Shown: positions 36,759 to 45,730 of the stretch, in pieces
How positions within the stretch are numbered: position 1 is the stretch's first letter
How the letters are laid out: each line of letters begins with the position of its first letter
Assembly: GCA_964475755.1 (NCBI GenBank)
Contig: CAYYXR010000011.1
Coordinates: 4,026 to 68,025 of the forward strand
Direction: 5' to 3'
From: UBA11612 sp964475755
Lineage (GTDB): Bacteria; Pseudomonadota; Alphaproteobacteria; Rhodospirillales; Rhodospirillaceae
DNA: 64,000 bases
Notes under the pieces: model-generated
Told to the model about the DNA's origin: nothing
What the model saw: only the letters and a program-made list of their open reading frames with translations
The model's database searches: none
Position numbers and translations under genes: made by a program

Positions 36759-38002
36759 TCCGGCGCTTCGTGCAGAAACCGTGTGCGCAATGTGCCCGGA
36801 ATAGCGGCCAGATCCTTGCGTATCCCCATACCGGCTTCAACACGGCCGATCACGTCGGTCACGACGTAGCCAATATCCTCGTCGGTTCTGAGGTATTGGC
36901 CGGAGATGTTGATCTCTCGCTTTGAAAAAACATCCGAGATATCCGACAAAACGCCGGGCACATTTTTGTGTATGTGCATGAACCGAGTTGCATTGGACTG
37001 CGGCGGCAGCGCAACCTCTGGGAAGTTCACTGCACCGAGGGTCGAACCATTGTCGGAATAGCGGATGAGTTTTTCAGCAACTTCATTGCCGATGTTTGCT
37101 TGCGCCTCTTCCGTAGAGCCGCCAATGTGCGGGGTTAGAATGACATTACGCAACCCGCGCAATGGGCTTTCAAACATCTCTTCGAGAGCGGCAGGCTCTT
37201 TCGGGAAAACGTCAACTGCAGCACCCGCCAATTGGCCGTCCTTCAGTGCCGAAGCCAACGCCGGAATATCGACGACCGTCCCTCTCGAAGCATTGATCAG
37301 AAATGTCCCTTTTCTCATTTTGGCAATACAGTCGGCGGTAATAAGGTTTTTGGTCTCCGGAAGCTCAGGGACGTGAAGAGAAACGACATCCGAGACTTCC
37401 AGCAATTCATCGAGCGAGCGGCAGGAAACCGCATTACCAATAGCAAGCTTTTCGATTATATCGTAGTAACGCACTTGCATGCCCATGGCTTCCGCCATGA
37501 CCGATAGCTGCGTTCCAATATGACCGTAGCCCACAATACCCAAGACCTTGCCTCGGATCTCCCGGGCACCCTTTACGCTCTTATCCCACTGGCCTTCGTG
37601 CGCACCCCAGGATCTCTGCGGCACACCCCTGAACAGCATTATGATCTCCGCAAGAACAAGCTCAGCAACGGAACGCGTGTTGGAATACGGTGCATTAAAT
37701 ACTGGAATGCCGTTTAACTTGGCGGCCTTTAGATCAACCTGATTGGTGCCAATGCAAAAACAACCAATGGTCAACAATTTTTTGGCTACCGACAGTATAT
37801 CCGCTGTCAATTTTGTTCGCGACCGAATGCCTAAAATATGAACATCCCGAATCTTTTCCTTAAGCTCGGCGTTATCCAGGGCACTGCTCACGCTTTCAAT
37901 CGTTGTATATTCACTGCGATTAAAGAGGTCCGCGGCGTTTCCGTGAACATTTTCGAGCAACAGAATTTTTATTTTTTTCTTTGGGAGGGAGAGTTTTTCC
38001 AA
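36755..38002 (-). CDS. serA: D-3-phosphoglycerate dehydrogenase, E. coli SerA type with ACT domain
   Basis: First step of serine synthesis, oxidising 3-phosphoglycerate with NAD. The catalytic domain aligns closely to E. coli SerA: GCFCIGTNQVDL, FNAPYSNTRSVAELV, the Rossmann loop VGYGHIGTQL, SLHVPELPETKN and the catalytic LTPHIGGSTEEAQ. The C-terminal ACT domain (RFMHIHKNVPGVLSDI, then QYLRTDEDIGYVVTD) would bind serine for feedback control. No ATG fits the conserved N-terminus. TTG at 38002, giving MEKLSLPKKKIKIL, matches E. coli SerA best, for 415 residues. A frame extending upstream to 38170 is open but lies in the intergenic space and over ridA. Confidence 0.93.
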   Translation of the reverse strand: MEKLSLPKKKIKILLLENVHGNAADLFNRSEYTTIESVSSALDNAELKEKIRDVHILGIRSRTKLTADILSVAKKLLTIGCFCIGTNQVDLKAAKLNGIPVFNAPYSNTRSVAELVLAEIIMLFRGVPQRSWGAHEGQWDKSVKGAREIRGKVLGIVGYGHIGTQLSVMAEAMGMQVRYYDIIEKLAIGNAVSCRSLDELLEVSDVVSLHVPELPETKNLITADCIAKMRKGTFLINASRGTVVDIPALASALKDGQLAGAAVDVFPKEPAALEEMFESPLRGLRNVILTPHIGGSTEEAQANIGNEVAEKLIRYSDNGSTLGAVNFPEVALPPQSNATRFMHIHKNVPGVLSDISDVFSKREINISGQYLRTDEDIGYVVTDVIGRVEAGMGIRKDLAAIPGTLRTRFLHEAPD

Positions 38003-38129
38003 AGGACAATATCCGTCATAATACGTGTAACGAATCCGGCGATAACCAAATGTAGAACGAGGCAAAGTCCTACTTATGGCCGCAATTGACGCCGGAGTAA
38101 CATATTTGGAACCGCACGGGGAGCCCGCA

Positions 38130-38597
38130 ATGGCAGGCAATGTCGAAAAGAAACTAAAAGAATTAGGCATATCCCTGCCCGCGGCGACAGCTCCAGTTGC
38201 AAACTACGTGCCTTATGTCCAATCGGGCAATCTGGTGTTTGTGTCCGGGCAATTGCCGATACTGAACGGTGAAATACAGTGCAAAGGCATTGTCGGGACG
38301 GATGTTTCAACAGATGAGGCTTACAAAGGAGCTAGATTGTGCGCCCTGAACTTGGTCGCTCAGGTTAAATCCGCCTGTTCGGGCGACCTAGACCGCGTCA
38401 AGCGTGTCATAAAACTGACTGGGTTTGTGGCCTCAGGCTCCGATTTTAAAGATCATCCGAAAGTCGTAAACGGTGCCTCAGATACAATGGTTGAGGTTTT
38501 CGGCGATATTGGACGCCACGCAAGAGCAGCGGTCGGCTCGTCATCGTTGCCGGTGGGAGCTGCCGTTGAAGTCGAGGGCATTTTTGAAATCGAATAG
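38130..38597 (+). CDS. RidA/YjgF family protein
   Basis: RidA-type proteins hydrolyse reactive enamine/imine intermediates from PLP enzymes, including those made during serine and threonine metabolism. The 155-residue form is the longer subgroup. LVFVSGQLPI, GIVGTDVSTDEAYKGARLCA and RVIKLTGFVAS with the C-terminal EVEGIFEIE are family segments. ATG 38130 has GGGGAG six bases upstream. An in-frame ATG at 38076 is less likely. The divergent placement to serA fits a link to serine-derived imines. The subfamily substrate is not known. Confidence 0.88.
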   Translation: MAGNVEKKLKELGISLPAATAPVANYVPYVQSGNLVFVSGQLPILNGEIQCKGIVGTDVSTDEAYKGARLCALNLVAQVKSACSGDLDRVKRVIKLTGFVASGSDFKDHPKVVNGASDTMVEVFGDIGRHARAAVGSSSLPVGAAVEVEGIFEIE

Positions 38598-38623
38598 TTT
38601 GCTGTAGTTGCACAGATACGGAT

Positions 38624-39838
38624 ATGGACGACGAACGTCCCGACAACGATTCACTAGATTTTGAAGACCTCACTATAAAGGTGTTGCCGAGCATCAATGA
38701 TGTTCCGGCGGAACAGTGGGACAAGTGCGCAGCGATTGGATCCAGCACACATAATCCATTCGTTCGCCATGGATTTCTAAGTGCTTTGGAAGATTCTGGA
38801 TCTGCCGACGGAGAGTCCGGATGGCAGCCACAGCACGTAGTCATCGAGAATTTGGATGGTGAGGCGCTGGCCTGCGCACCACTTTATCTAAAAAATCACT
38901 CCTACGGTGAATACGTGTTTGATTGGGGGTGGGCTGACGCATATCACCGCGCAGGAGGCCGCTACTATCCGAAGCTCCAGTGCGCAGTTCCCTTTTCTCC
39001 GGTCACCGGCCCCCGCCTCATGTCCCGTCCGGACCTTACTCCTGAGCAACAGGAAACTCTAAAACGCGGCCTACTCGGAGGAATGGTGGAGTTGGCGAAG
39101 AGACTAAAGGTTTCTTCTCTTCACATCACATTTTGCACTTCTACCGACTATCATGTGATGTCTGAGGCCGGGCTATTGGCCCGCCTCGGTGAGCAATATC
39201 ACTGGCAAAATCATGATTACAACACGCTCGATGATTTCCTCGACGAACTATCGTCGAGGAAACGCAAAGCAATTCGAAAAGAACGCGAAAAAGCCAACAG
39301 CTACGGCCTTAATATTAGGACGCTCAGAGGCAACGAGATTAAGGCGCATCATTGGGATGCATTTTTCAGATTTTATATGAGCACGTCGGATCGCAAATGG
39401 GGACAAGCCTATCTTACGCGCGAGTTTTTCGAACTCATGTCAGAACGTATGGGCGATGCCGTTGTCCTGATGGTTGGCGAAGATAACGGCCAGCCGGTCT
39501 GCGGGGCACTCAACCTGCTTGGAGGCGACACGCTATTCGGGCGCAATTGGGGAACAGCAGTTGATCTCCCCATGCTCCACTTCGAAGTCTGCTATTACCG
39601 CGCTATCGATTTTGCGATCGAGCACAAACTTAAATGGGTCGAAGCTGGCGCCCAGGGTCCGCATAAAATTCAACGCGGATATCTGCCCAAGCGGACTTAT
39701 TCCGCACACTGGATCGCTGACCCGGGTTTTAGGGAAGCCGTAGCTGATTTCCTGAAACGTGAGCGTGCTGCCATTGAGGCGGACGTACAGGCGCAAACCA
39801 CGCTCGGGCCCTTTAAACGCACAGATCAAAGTCCCTAG
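38624..39838 (+). CDS. FemAB/GNAT-like protein (COG3146, DUF482)
   Basis: A 404-residue cytoplasmic protein of the COG3146 group, with two GNAT-like halves related to FemAB peptidyltransferases. Supporting segments are NPFVRHGFLSALEDSGSA, the YGEYVFDWGWADAYHRAGGR stretch, YYPKLQCAVPFSPVTGPRL, LSSRKRKAIRKEREKA and EAGAQGPHKIQRGYLPK. FemAB relatives use aminoacyl-tRNA or acyl-CoA donors. The exact reaction of this group is not established to my knowledge. It lies 26 bases after ridA in the same direction. Confidence 0.85.
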   Translation: MDDERPDNDSLDFEDLTIKVLPSINDVPAEQWDKCAAIGSSTHNPFVRHGFLSALEDSGSADGESGWQPQHVVIENLDGEALACAPLYLKNHSYGEYVFDWGWADAYHRAGGRYYPKLQCAVPFSPVTGPRLMSRPDLTPEQQETLKRGLLGGMVELAKRLKVSSLHITFCTSTDYHVMSEAGLLARLGEQYHWQNHDYNTLDDFLDELSSRKRKAIRKEREKANSYGLNIRTLRGNEIKAHHWDAFFRFYMSTSDRKWGQAYLTREFFELMSERMGDAVVLMVGEDNGQPVCGALNLLGGDTLFGRNWGTAVDLPMLHFEVCYYRAIDFAIEHKLKWVEAGAQGPHKIQRGYLPKRTYSAHWIADPGFREAVADFLKRERAAIEADVQAQTTLGPFKRTDQSP

Positions 39839-39849
39839 ACAAATATAAC

Positions 39850-39862
39850 AGTACCAGGTACT
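39850..39862. repeat. Palindrome upstream of the RAYT gene
   Basis: AGTACC-A-GGTACT is a perfect 6-base inverted repeat around one central base, 31 bases before the transposase ATG. RAYT transposases recognise short palindromes (REPs), so this may be one copy of the element's own repeat. I did not see a clear second copy downstream. Confidence 0.45.
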
Positions 39863-39893
39863 ATTAAAGTGTTGTGTAAATTGGATTTTCCGA

Positions 39894-40595
39894 ATGCCCA
39901 GACGCCCGCGCGTGTTTTTGCTCGGCCAGCCGATCCATTTGATCCAGCGCGGCCAAAGCGGTTCGCAGGTGTTCTTCCAGCCCGAAGACGGTCAGCAATA
40001 TCTCCAACGCCTAGGGGACGCGACGTTCAAGCACGGCCTGGCGGTTCACGCCTACGTGTTGATGCCCAACCACGTCCACCTGCTTACCACCCCGAAGACA
40101 CCCGACGCTCTTTCCAAAGCTATGCGGGATATCAATTGGCACTACACACGATACATCAACGCCACCCAGGGCCGGACAGGAAGCCTTTGGGACGGCCGGT
40201 ATAAAGCCTGCGTAGTCGACGCCCCTTCCTACCTATTTCGATGTATGCGCTACGTTGAACTCAATCCACTGCGCGCAGGATTGGCGTCCGATGCCGAGCA
40301 ATACCGTTGGTCAAGCTACCGGACCAATGCAGCCGGTGGCGCAGATTCCATCGTATCAGCGCATCCGGAATACTTGGCGCTTGGGACCAAACCGAAAGAT
40401 CGTGGAAAAGCCTACCAAGCGCTATTTGAAACACAGCTAAGCCCGGTAGACCTAAACGCTATACGCACGGCCACCAATGGCGGTTGGGCTTTGGGGTCGG
40501 CAGACTTTGAAAAACGGGCCGGAAAAACAGCAGGACAGAACATGGCCCCACGCGGCCCCGGTCGCCCCTGGCCGGAAAAGAAAACGTCCGCTTAG
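39894..40595 (+). CDS. REP-associated tyrosine transposase (RAYT, IS200-like Y1)
   Basis: A 233-residue single-strand transposase of the Y1 HUH family. The metal-binding HUH pair is HVH in LMPNHVHLLTTP (about residues 58-69). The catalytic Tyr is probably in the helix INWHYTRYINATQGRTGSLW, followed by the RAYT signature RCMRYVELNPLRAG. A Pro/Lys-rich tail follows residue 200. RAYTs are usually single copy, immobile in themselves, and linked to REP palindromes. The stop overlaps the converging thioesterase gene by four bases. It splits a region of core metabolic genes. Confidence 0.92.
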   Translation: MPRRPRVFLLGQPIHLIQRGQSGSQVFFQPEDGQQYLQRLGDATFKHGLAVHAYVLMPNHVHLLTTPKTPDALSKAMRDINWHYTRYINATQGRTGSLWDGRYKACVVDAPSYLFRCMRYVELNPLRAGLASDAEQYRWSSYRTNAAGGADSIVSAHPEYLALGTKPKDRGKAYQALFETQLSPVDLNAIRTATNGGWALGSADFEKRAGKTAGQNMAPRGPGRPWPEKKTSA

Positions 40596-40993
40596 GTTTT
40601 TTTGCTCTTAATCTCGATGGGCTGTCCGGCGTCGTTAACCGCCACGTAAGTAAACAATCCCTCTGTTACCAACAGCGGCTCCCCGTGCCGATGGCGCCTC
40701 ACCCACGTTTCCACATGCACGGCGATCGAGGTGCGGCCGATCCGCGTAATGCGGGTGTAACAGCTCACTTCATCGCCGACGAATACGGGCATGTGGAACT
40801 GCATGGCATCCACAGCAACGGTGACTGTCCTCTGCCCGGAATGGCTGACCGCGTGAATGCCGCCGGCGATATCCATCTGACCGAGAACCCAACCACCGAA
40901 GATGTGCCCCGACGTATTGGTATCGGCGGGCATAGCGAGTACACGAATGGACAGTTCCCCCGTCGGTTCTTTCGGTTTTTCGACTTTAGGCAT
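40592..40993 (-). CDS. yciA: Acyl-CoA thioesterase, YciA type
   Basis: A 133-residue hotdog-fold thioesterase that hydrolyses acyl-CoAs. The motif ADTNTSGHIFGGWVLGQMD contains the conserved Asn and Gly-helix of the YciA/BFIT family. The second strand QFHMPVFVGDEVSCYTRI and RTSIAVHVETWVRR complete the fold. The length matches YciA. Confidence 0.9.
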   Translation of the reverse strand: MPKVEKPKEPTGELSIRVLAMPADTNTSGHIFGGWVLGQMDIAGGIHAVSHSGQRTVTVAVDAMQFHMPVFVGDEVSCYTRITRIGRTSIAVHVETWVRRHRHGEPLLVTEGLFTYVAVNDAGQPIEIKSKKT

Positions 40994-41105
40994 AGGTAAC
41001 CCATGAATTTATTAACAGCATATTGTATGGATCGGCGGACTCACATACTTTGTCTAGCTAATTCCACCGCCTTGCTCGGCCTTGCGAGCAAGATCTCGAG
41101 AAATT

Positions 41106-43106
41106 ATGACCCACATGGCTGACCTTTTCCAACAAAGCTCCAAGACCGAAAACAAGGGCAAGCGCGGCGATTACACGGCCCAGGACATTGAGGTCCTGGA
41201 GGGCCTCGAACCTGTCAGGCGGCGTCCCGGGATGTATATCGGCGGCAACGACGAAGCCGCAATGCATCACCTTGTTGCCGAGGCCCTCGACAATGCAATG
41301 GATGAAGCGGTCGCGGGCCACGCCAGCACCATCGAAGTGTCTCTTGGAAAAGGTAACGAGGTTGTTGTGCGGGACAATGGCCGTGGCATTCCCATTGACC
41401 CTCATCCCAAATTTCCAAAACGCTCGGCGCTAGAAGTGATCATGACCACCCTCCACTCCGGTGGCAAATTTTCCGGCAAGGTTTATCAGACATCAGGCGG
41501 TTTGCATGGCGTCGGCATCAGCGTCGTAAACGCCCTGTCTAGTTCGCTGGTCGTTGAAGTTGCGCGCGACAAAAAGCTTTGGACGCAAAAGTTCAGCCGA
41601 GGAAAAGTAAAAAGTAAACTTGCCAAAGGCGCCAACGTAAACCGTCGCGGCACAACCATAATTTTCACACCGGATACTCAAATATTCGGCGATAAATCCA
41701 ACTTCAAGCCTGCGCAAATTTACCGGATGGTGCGCTCGAAGGCATACCTGTTTGAGGGAGTTAAAGTTCGCTGGTCTTGCGACAAGTCGCTTCTTAAGGG
41801 CGACGACAAAACGCCCGCCGAAGAGGAACTGCATTTTGAAAACGGACTCACGGATTACCTGACCCACGTTCTCAATGGACGCGAGCGTCTGGTGGAACCC
41901 TTTTTCGCCGGCGTGGCCGATCTCGCGGAAAACATGGGACGCGTTGAATGGGCTATTTGTTGGCCTGACGACGAAAATGGTTTCCTGAATTCCTACTGCA
42001 ACACCGTGCCGACACCGGAGGGTGGCACCCACGAACAAGGGCTGCGAACAGCCCTCCTTAGAGGCCTCAAGGGTTACGGCGAGCTCACAAACACAAAAGG
42101 GGCCGGGTCCATCACCAGTGAAGACGTCTGGGGTGGTGCCTGCATCATGCTTTCGGTTTTTATCAAGGATCCGCAATTCCAAGGCCAAACTAAGGAAAAG
42201 CTGGTCACGGTTCAGGCCGCCCGGCTGGTCGAAATCGCAATCAAGGATCATTTCGACCACTGGCTATCCGGCGACATTGCATCGGCCAAGGTATTGCTGG
42301 AAACCGCGGTTGCGCGGGCCAACGAGCGCGCCCGCAAAAAACAGGACCAGGACCTCAGCCGCAAATCGGCAACAAAGAAGCTGCGCCTGCCAGGCAAACT
42401 CGCGGACTGCTCACAAGCCTCACCAGTAGGAACGGAGCTTTTTATCGTGGAGGGCGACAGCGCGGGCGGCTCGGCCAAACAAGCCCGGCGGCGTGAAACA
42501 CAGGCGGTTTTGCCCTTGCGCGGCAAGATCCTCAATGTCGCCTCAGCGACAGACGACAAACTGCGCGCAAATCAGGAACTCCAGGACCTGATTGAGGCCC
42601 TCGGCTGCGGCATCCGCGACCGTTACAACGAAAGCAAGTTGCGCTACGAAAAGATCATCATCATGACCGACGCAGATGTGGATGGCGCCCACATCGCGAG
42701 CCTCCTCATGACCTTTTTCTATCGGGAAATGCCTCAGTTAATAGAAAACGGGCATTTGTATTTGGCGCAGCCGCCCCTCTACCGCCTCACGCAACGCGGC
42801 AAGTCTGTTTACGCAATGGACGACGCGGATAAAGACAAGCTGACGAAATCCGCATTCGACGGCCGCGGAAAAATCGATGTCAGCCGCTTTAAAGGCTTGG
42901 GCGAAATGCCCCCTGCGCAGCTCAAGGAAACAACAATGGATCCGGCGCGCCGCACTCTTCTAAAGGTCTCGGTCGCCGATGCTTCTTCAAAAAGCCAACA
43001 ACGCGCCACGGCAAAGCTTGTAGAGCAACTGATGGGCCGCAAACCCGAAGAGCGATTCAAATTTATTCAGGAACGCGCCAAGTTCGCCGGCGAACTGGAT
43101 ATATAG
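41106..43106 (+). CDS. parE: DNA topoisomerase IV subunit B
   Basis: ATPase subunit of topoisomerase IV, which unlinks replicated chromosomes. The GHKL ATPase domain shows HHLVAEALDNAMDEA, DNGRGIP and QTSGGLHGVG. The TOPRIM domain has EGDSAGGSAKQARRRETQAV and DADVDGAHIASLL. ILNVASA after the TOPRIM start, the ~666-residue length and the absence of the GyrB C-terminal insert favour ParE over GyrB. Two ATGs (41106, 41115) are possible starts, and neither has a strong ribosome site. Confidence 0.93.
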   Translation: MTHMADLFQQSSKTENKGKRGDYTAQDIEVLEGLEPVRRRPGMYIGGNDEAAMHHLVAEALDNAMDEAVAGHASTIEVSLGKGNEVVVRDNGRGIPIDPHPKFPKRSALEVIMTTLHSGGKFSGKVYQTSGGLHGVGISVVNALSSSLVVEVARDKKLWTQKFSRGKVKSKLAKGANVNRRGTTIIFTPDTQIFGDKSNFKPAQIYRMVRSKAYLFEGVKVRWSCDKSLLKGDDKTPAEEELHFENGLTDYLTHVLNGRERLVEPFFAGVADLAENMGRVEWAICWPDDENGFLNSYCNTVPTPEGGTHEQGLRTALLRGLKGYGELTNTKGAGSITSEDVWGGACIMLSVFIKDPQFQGQTKEKLVTVQAARLVEIAIKDHFDHWLSGDIASAKVLLETAVARANERARKKQDQDLSRKSATKKLRLPGKLADCSQASPVGTELFIVEGDSAGGSAKQARRRETQAVLPLRGKILNVASATDDKLRANQELQDLIEALGCGIRDRYNESKLRYEKIIIMTDADVDGAHIASLLMTFFYREMPQLIENGHLYLAQPPLYRLTQRGKSVYAMDDADKDKLTKSAFDGRGKIDVSRFKGLGEMPPAQLKETTMDPARRTLLKVSVADASSKSQQRATAKLVEQLMGRKPEERFKFIQERAKFAGELDI

Positions 43107-43123
43107 TTGAACGTCGCCGAGTA

Positions 43124-43762
43124 TTATCCGATTGTCATCTTCGGCGTGTGCACGACATCCGTGGAATCGAGAAATACCTTCGGTCTGTATTTCAGATAGA
43201 CGTGCTCCACGTCCGTCAAATCTCTACGCACCAGCATGCGATAGGCTTCTTCAATCCCGCTTTCGCCACGCATCAACCGCGACCATGATTCACGCATCCT
43301 TGGAAGATATTCGGGCCGGGACATGGCATAGGCGGACACAATCCAAGTCGTAAGTCCTTTTGCAACGCCGTGACTAAAGATTGAATTGAAGTCGATCATA
43401 TCCCAGCGCAAAGACTGCAAACTGTCAGCGTACGTTTCCAACATTGCTTGCGACGCCTCGTCGAGCTCCCTCTCACCAGAGAATATTTCTTCCGGAAAGG
43501 GCTCGGCGACTTGCTTCGTCGTATCGAGGCTTTTCTTGGCAAGGAGCGCCGCCGCCATAATAGCTGATAGCTCCCCCGGGAAGCAGGAGCTAACATTCGA
43601 AACATAAGCTTCGATTTGTTTTTCGGGCGAAACCGGCTTTTGATACCGCTTCTTCAAAATACTCAGCAGCGAACGAACGCCGCTACCAGGTCGAAAGAAT
43701 TGCTGGTTGGCGGCGGCCGTACGCTTGTGAAAAGTAGACTGCGGATGAACCCGAGGTTTCAT
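43124..43762 (-). CDS. Uncharacterised alpha-helical protein
   Basis: A 212-residue soluble, mostly helical protein I do not recognise. Residues 1-35 are basic. Segments of note are SCFPGELSAIMAAALLAKKS, GERELDEASQAMLETYADSL and YLPRMRESWSRLMRGESGIE. There is no signal, membrane segment or obvious motif. It lies five bases upstream of the mmsB start in the opposite sense of order, that is, downstream of mmsB on the same strand. It therefore may be the last gene of the valine-degradation unit. The ATG at 43762 has a moderate site. Confidence 0.6.
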   Translation of the reverse strand: MKPRVHPQSTFHKRTAAANQQFFRPGSGVRSLLSILKKRYQKPVSPEKQIEAYVSNVSSCFPGELSAIMAAALLAKKSLDTTKQVAEPFPEEIFSGERELDEASQAMLETYADSLQSLRWDMIDFNSIFSHGVAKGLTTWIVSAYAMSRPEYLPRMRESWSRLMRGESGIEEAYRMLVRRDLTDVEHVYLKYRPKVFLDSTDVVHTPKMTIG

Positions 43763-43767
43763 GACGC

Positions 43768-44643
43768 CTACAGCGTACGGATGACGCCCGAGAAATCCAC
43801 CCCGCCGTTTCCATCCGCGACGAATTTTTCGTAGAATTCTGTCGCTGCCTTGCCCATGGGCGTTTGGGACTTGGCGGTTGCGGCCGCTTCCTGGCTAAGG
43901 CGCAAATCCTTGAGCATCATGGCGGCGGCAAATCCCGGCTTGTAATCCCGGTTAGACGGCGCGGTTTCGACGATCCCGGGCGCGGGGCAATAGGAGGTCA
44001 TGGACCAGCATTGTCCGGATGCCTTGGAGCTGATGTCGAACAAGATTTTTGGATCCAGACCCAGCTTTTCACCCAGAGCGAACGCCTCGCAGGTTCCGAT
44101 CATGGAAATGCCGAGCAACATGTTGTTGCACACCTTCGCTACCTGGCCATTCCCGGCCGGTCCGGCGTGGACAATGTTTTTACCCATCACGTCCAGGTAC
44201 GGCTTCGCGGCGGCGAACGCCTCCTTGCTCCCGCCCACCATAAACGTCAGCGTGCCGGCTTCAGAGGCCGCCACACCGCCCGATACGGGGGCATCAACCA
44301 TATAAATGCTCTTACCTTCGGCGGCCGCGATAACTTCACGCGCGGACGGCACGTCGATGGTCGAGCAATCCATCAGGACCGCGCCTTTGGACACCGCATC
44401 GATTACGCCGCCGTCAACGTAAACCTCTTTCACGTGTTTTCCGGCAGGCAGCATTGTGATGACCGCGTCCGCGCCCTTTGCCGCTTCCGCCGGGCTGGCT
44501 GCCGCCACGCCGCCGGCATCCGTCGCCGCCTTGACGGCATCCGGCGAAAGGTCGAACACGCGCACGGTATGACCGGCCTTGATCTGATTTTTGGCCATGG
44601 GCCCGCCCATGTTGCCGAGCCCGATAAATGCAATAGTCGCCAC
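43768..44643 (-). CDS. mmsB: 3-Hydroxyisobutyrate dehydrogenase
   Basis: Oxidises 3-hydroxyisobutyrate to methylmalonate semialdehyde in valine degradation, using NAD. The 291-residue protein has the Rossmann loop IAFIGLGNMGGPMA, the substrate motif DAPVSGGVAASEAGTL and the catalytic Lys region GNGQVAKVCNNMLLGISM. The length and motifs fit MmsB rather than the related glyoxylate or tartronate reductases. It follows the hydrolase gene by one base. Confidence 0.93.
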   Translation of the reverse strand: MATIAFIGLGNMGGPMAKNQIKAGHTVRVFDLSPDAVKAATDAGGVAAASPAEAAKGADAVITMLPAGKHVKEVYVDGGVIDAVSKGAVLMDCSTIDVPSAREVIAAAEGKSIYMVDAPVSGGVAASEAGTLTFMVGGSKEAFAAAKPYLDVMGKNIVHAGPAGNGQVAKVCNNMLLGISMIGTCEAFALGEKLGLDPKILFDISSKASGQCWSMTSYCPAPGIVETAPSNRDYKPGFAAAMMLKDLRLSQEAAATAKSQTPMGKAATEFYEKFVADGNGGVDFSGVIRTL

Positions 44644-44644
44644 G

Positions 44645-45730
44645 TTATGCCTCCCCGATTATGTCGGTTAACTCTAGTTCATCCCCCGGCAGGGGTTCGA
44701 AATACGCCTGTACTCTCGCCTCATCGATCTCTTCGAGGCTCGCAGGTTTCCATTGCGGCTTCATGTCTTTGTCGACCAGCAAAGCCCGCACGCCTTCATA
44801 AAAATCATGGTCCGCCGCAAACCGGTTTGCAAGACGCCACTCCATGCGCATGCAGTCGGCGAAATCCAGGTTCGCCCCCTCCCTTATTTGACGGAAGGTT
44901 ACCTTCATCGACAATGGCGACTTCTGCCGCATGGTCTTGGCCTGATCCTGAGCCCACTCACTGCTTTCGGCTTCCAAAGACGCGAGAATTTCATCCACCG
45001 AATCTTTGCTGAAATGTGTCTCGATATTGCCTCGCTCAGCTGCGATCGAACCGCCCTCGACGGGTTTGGAAAACGCCGCGACGATATCCTTGATTTTGGC
45101 TAGGTCGCTGGTGGCCTCTGCCGCGAGTTTTGCGACTAAAGATTCGATGCTCTCACTCGGCACGAGGACATCCGCTGCACCCCAGGCAACACAGTCGACA
45201 CCTTTCAGGCGCCGTCCGGTCAACGCGAGATACATCCCAATCGAACCTTCAAGCCGCGGCAGGAAATAAGATCCGCCGACGTCGGGAAACAGGCCTATGC
45301 CGGTTTCCGGCATCGCAAACATTGTGCGCTCCGTCGCCACAACATAAGAGCCGTGCTCCGACAAACCAACGCCGCCACCCATGGAAATCCCATCAACCAA
45401 CGCGACATACGGTTTAGGGAAATGCTTGATGAGTGTGTTGCAGCGATATTCCGTGCGCCAGAAATCGCGCGGATACGGCTTGCCGGCTCGGCCATCTTCG
45501 TAAAGGCGGACAATATCGCCCCCGGCACAAAATGCCTTTTCACCCGCACCCCGGACAACCACCGCTTTTATATTTTCGTCTTTGGCCCATTCCTGAAGCT
45601 TCGGGAGCAGATGCTCGCACATCACCAAGGTCAAGGAATTGAGCGCTTTGGGGCGATTGAGCAGAATGTGGCCAATACTACCTTTAACTTCGAACTCAAT
45701 CTCATCGGTTGGAGTCAGAGTATCCGACAT
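44645..45730 (-). CDS. 3-Hydroxyisobutyryl-CoA hydrolase
   Basis: Crotonase-fold enzyme that releases CoA from 3-hydroxyisobutyryl-CoA in valine degradation. The 361-residue length and the HIBCH motifs support this: VKGSIGHILLNRPKALNSL, GAGEKAFCAGGDIVRLYED, KPYVALVDGISMGGGVGLSE, and PETGIGLFPDVGGSYFLPRL. These distinguish it from simple enoyl-CoA hydratases of about 260 residues. Its ATG shares a base with the acyl-CoA dehydrogenase stop (TAATG), so the two are coupled. Confidence 0.93.
   Translation of the reverse strand: MSDTLTPTDEIEFEVKGSIGHILLNRPKALNSLTLVMCEHLLPKLQEWAKDENIKAVVVRGAGEKAFCAGGDIVRLYEDGRAGKPYPRDFWRTEYRCNTLIKHFPKPYVALVDGISMGGGVGLSEHGSYVVATERTMFAMPETGIGLFPDVGGSYFLPRLEGSIGMYLALTGRRLKGVDCVAWGAADVLVPSESIESLVAKLAAEATSDLAKIKDIVAAFSKPVEGGSIAAERGNIETHFSKDSVDEILASLEAESSEWAQDQAKTMRQKSPLSMKVTFRQIREGANLDFADCMRMEWRLANRFAADHDFYEGVRALLVDKDMKPQWKPASLEEIDEARVQAYFEPLPGDELELTDIIGEA

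Noticed and set aside
38003..38170. N-terminal extension of SerA to an alternative start at 38170
   Set aside because: It overlaps the divergent ridA region and has no similarity to SerA. TTG at 38002 fits the family start.
35000..38600. CBASS defence island around the CD-NTase-like gene
   Set aside because: Neighbours are nrdJ, serA and ridA. No effector, E1/E2, JAB, HORMA or TRIP13 gene is present.
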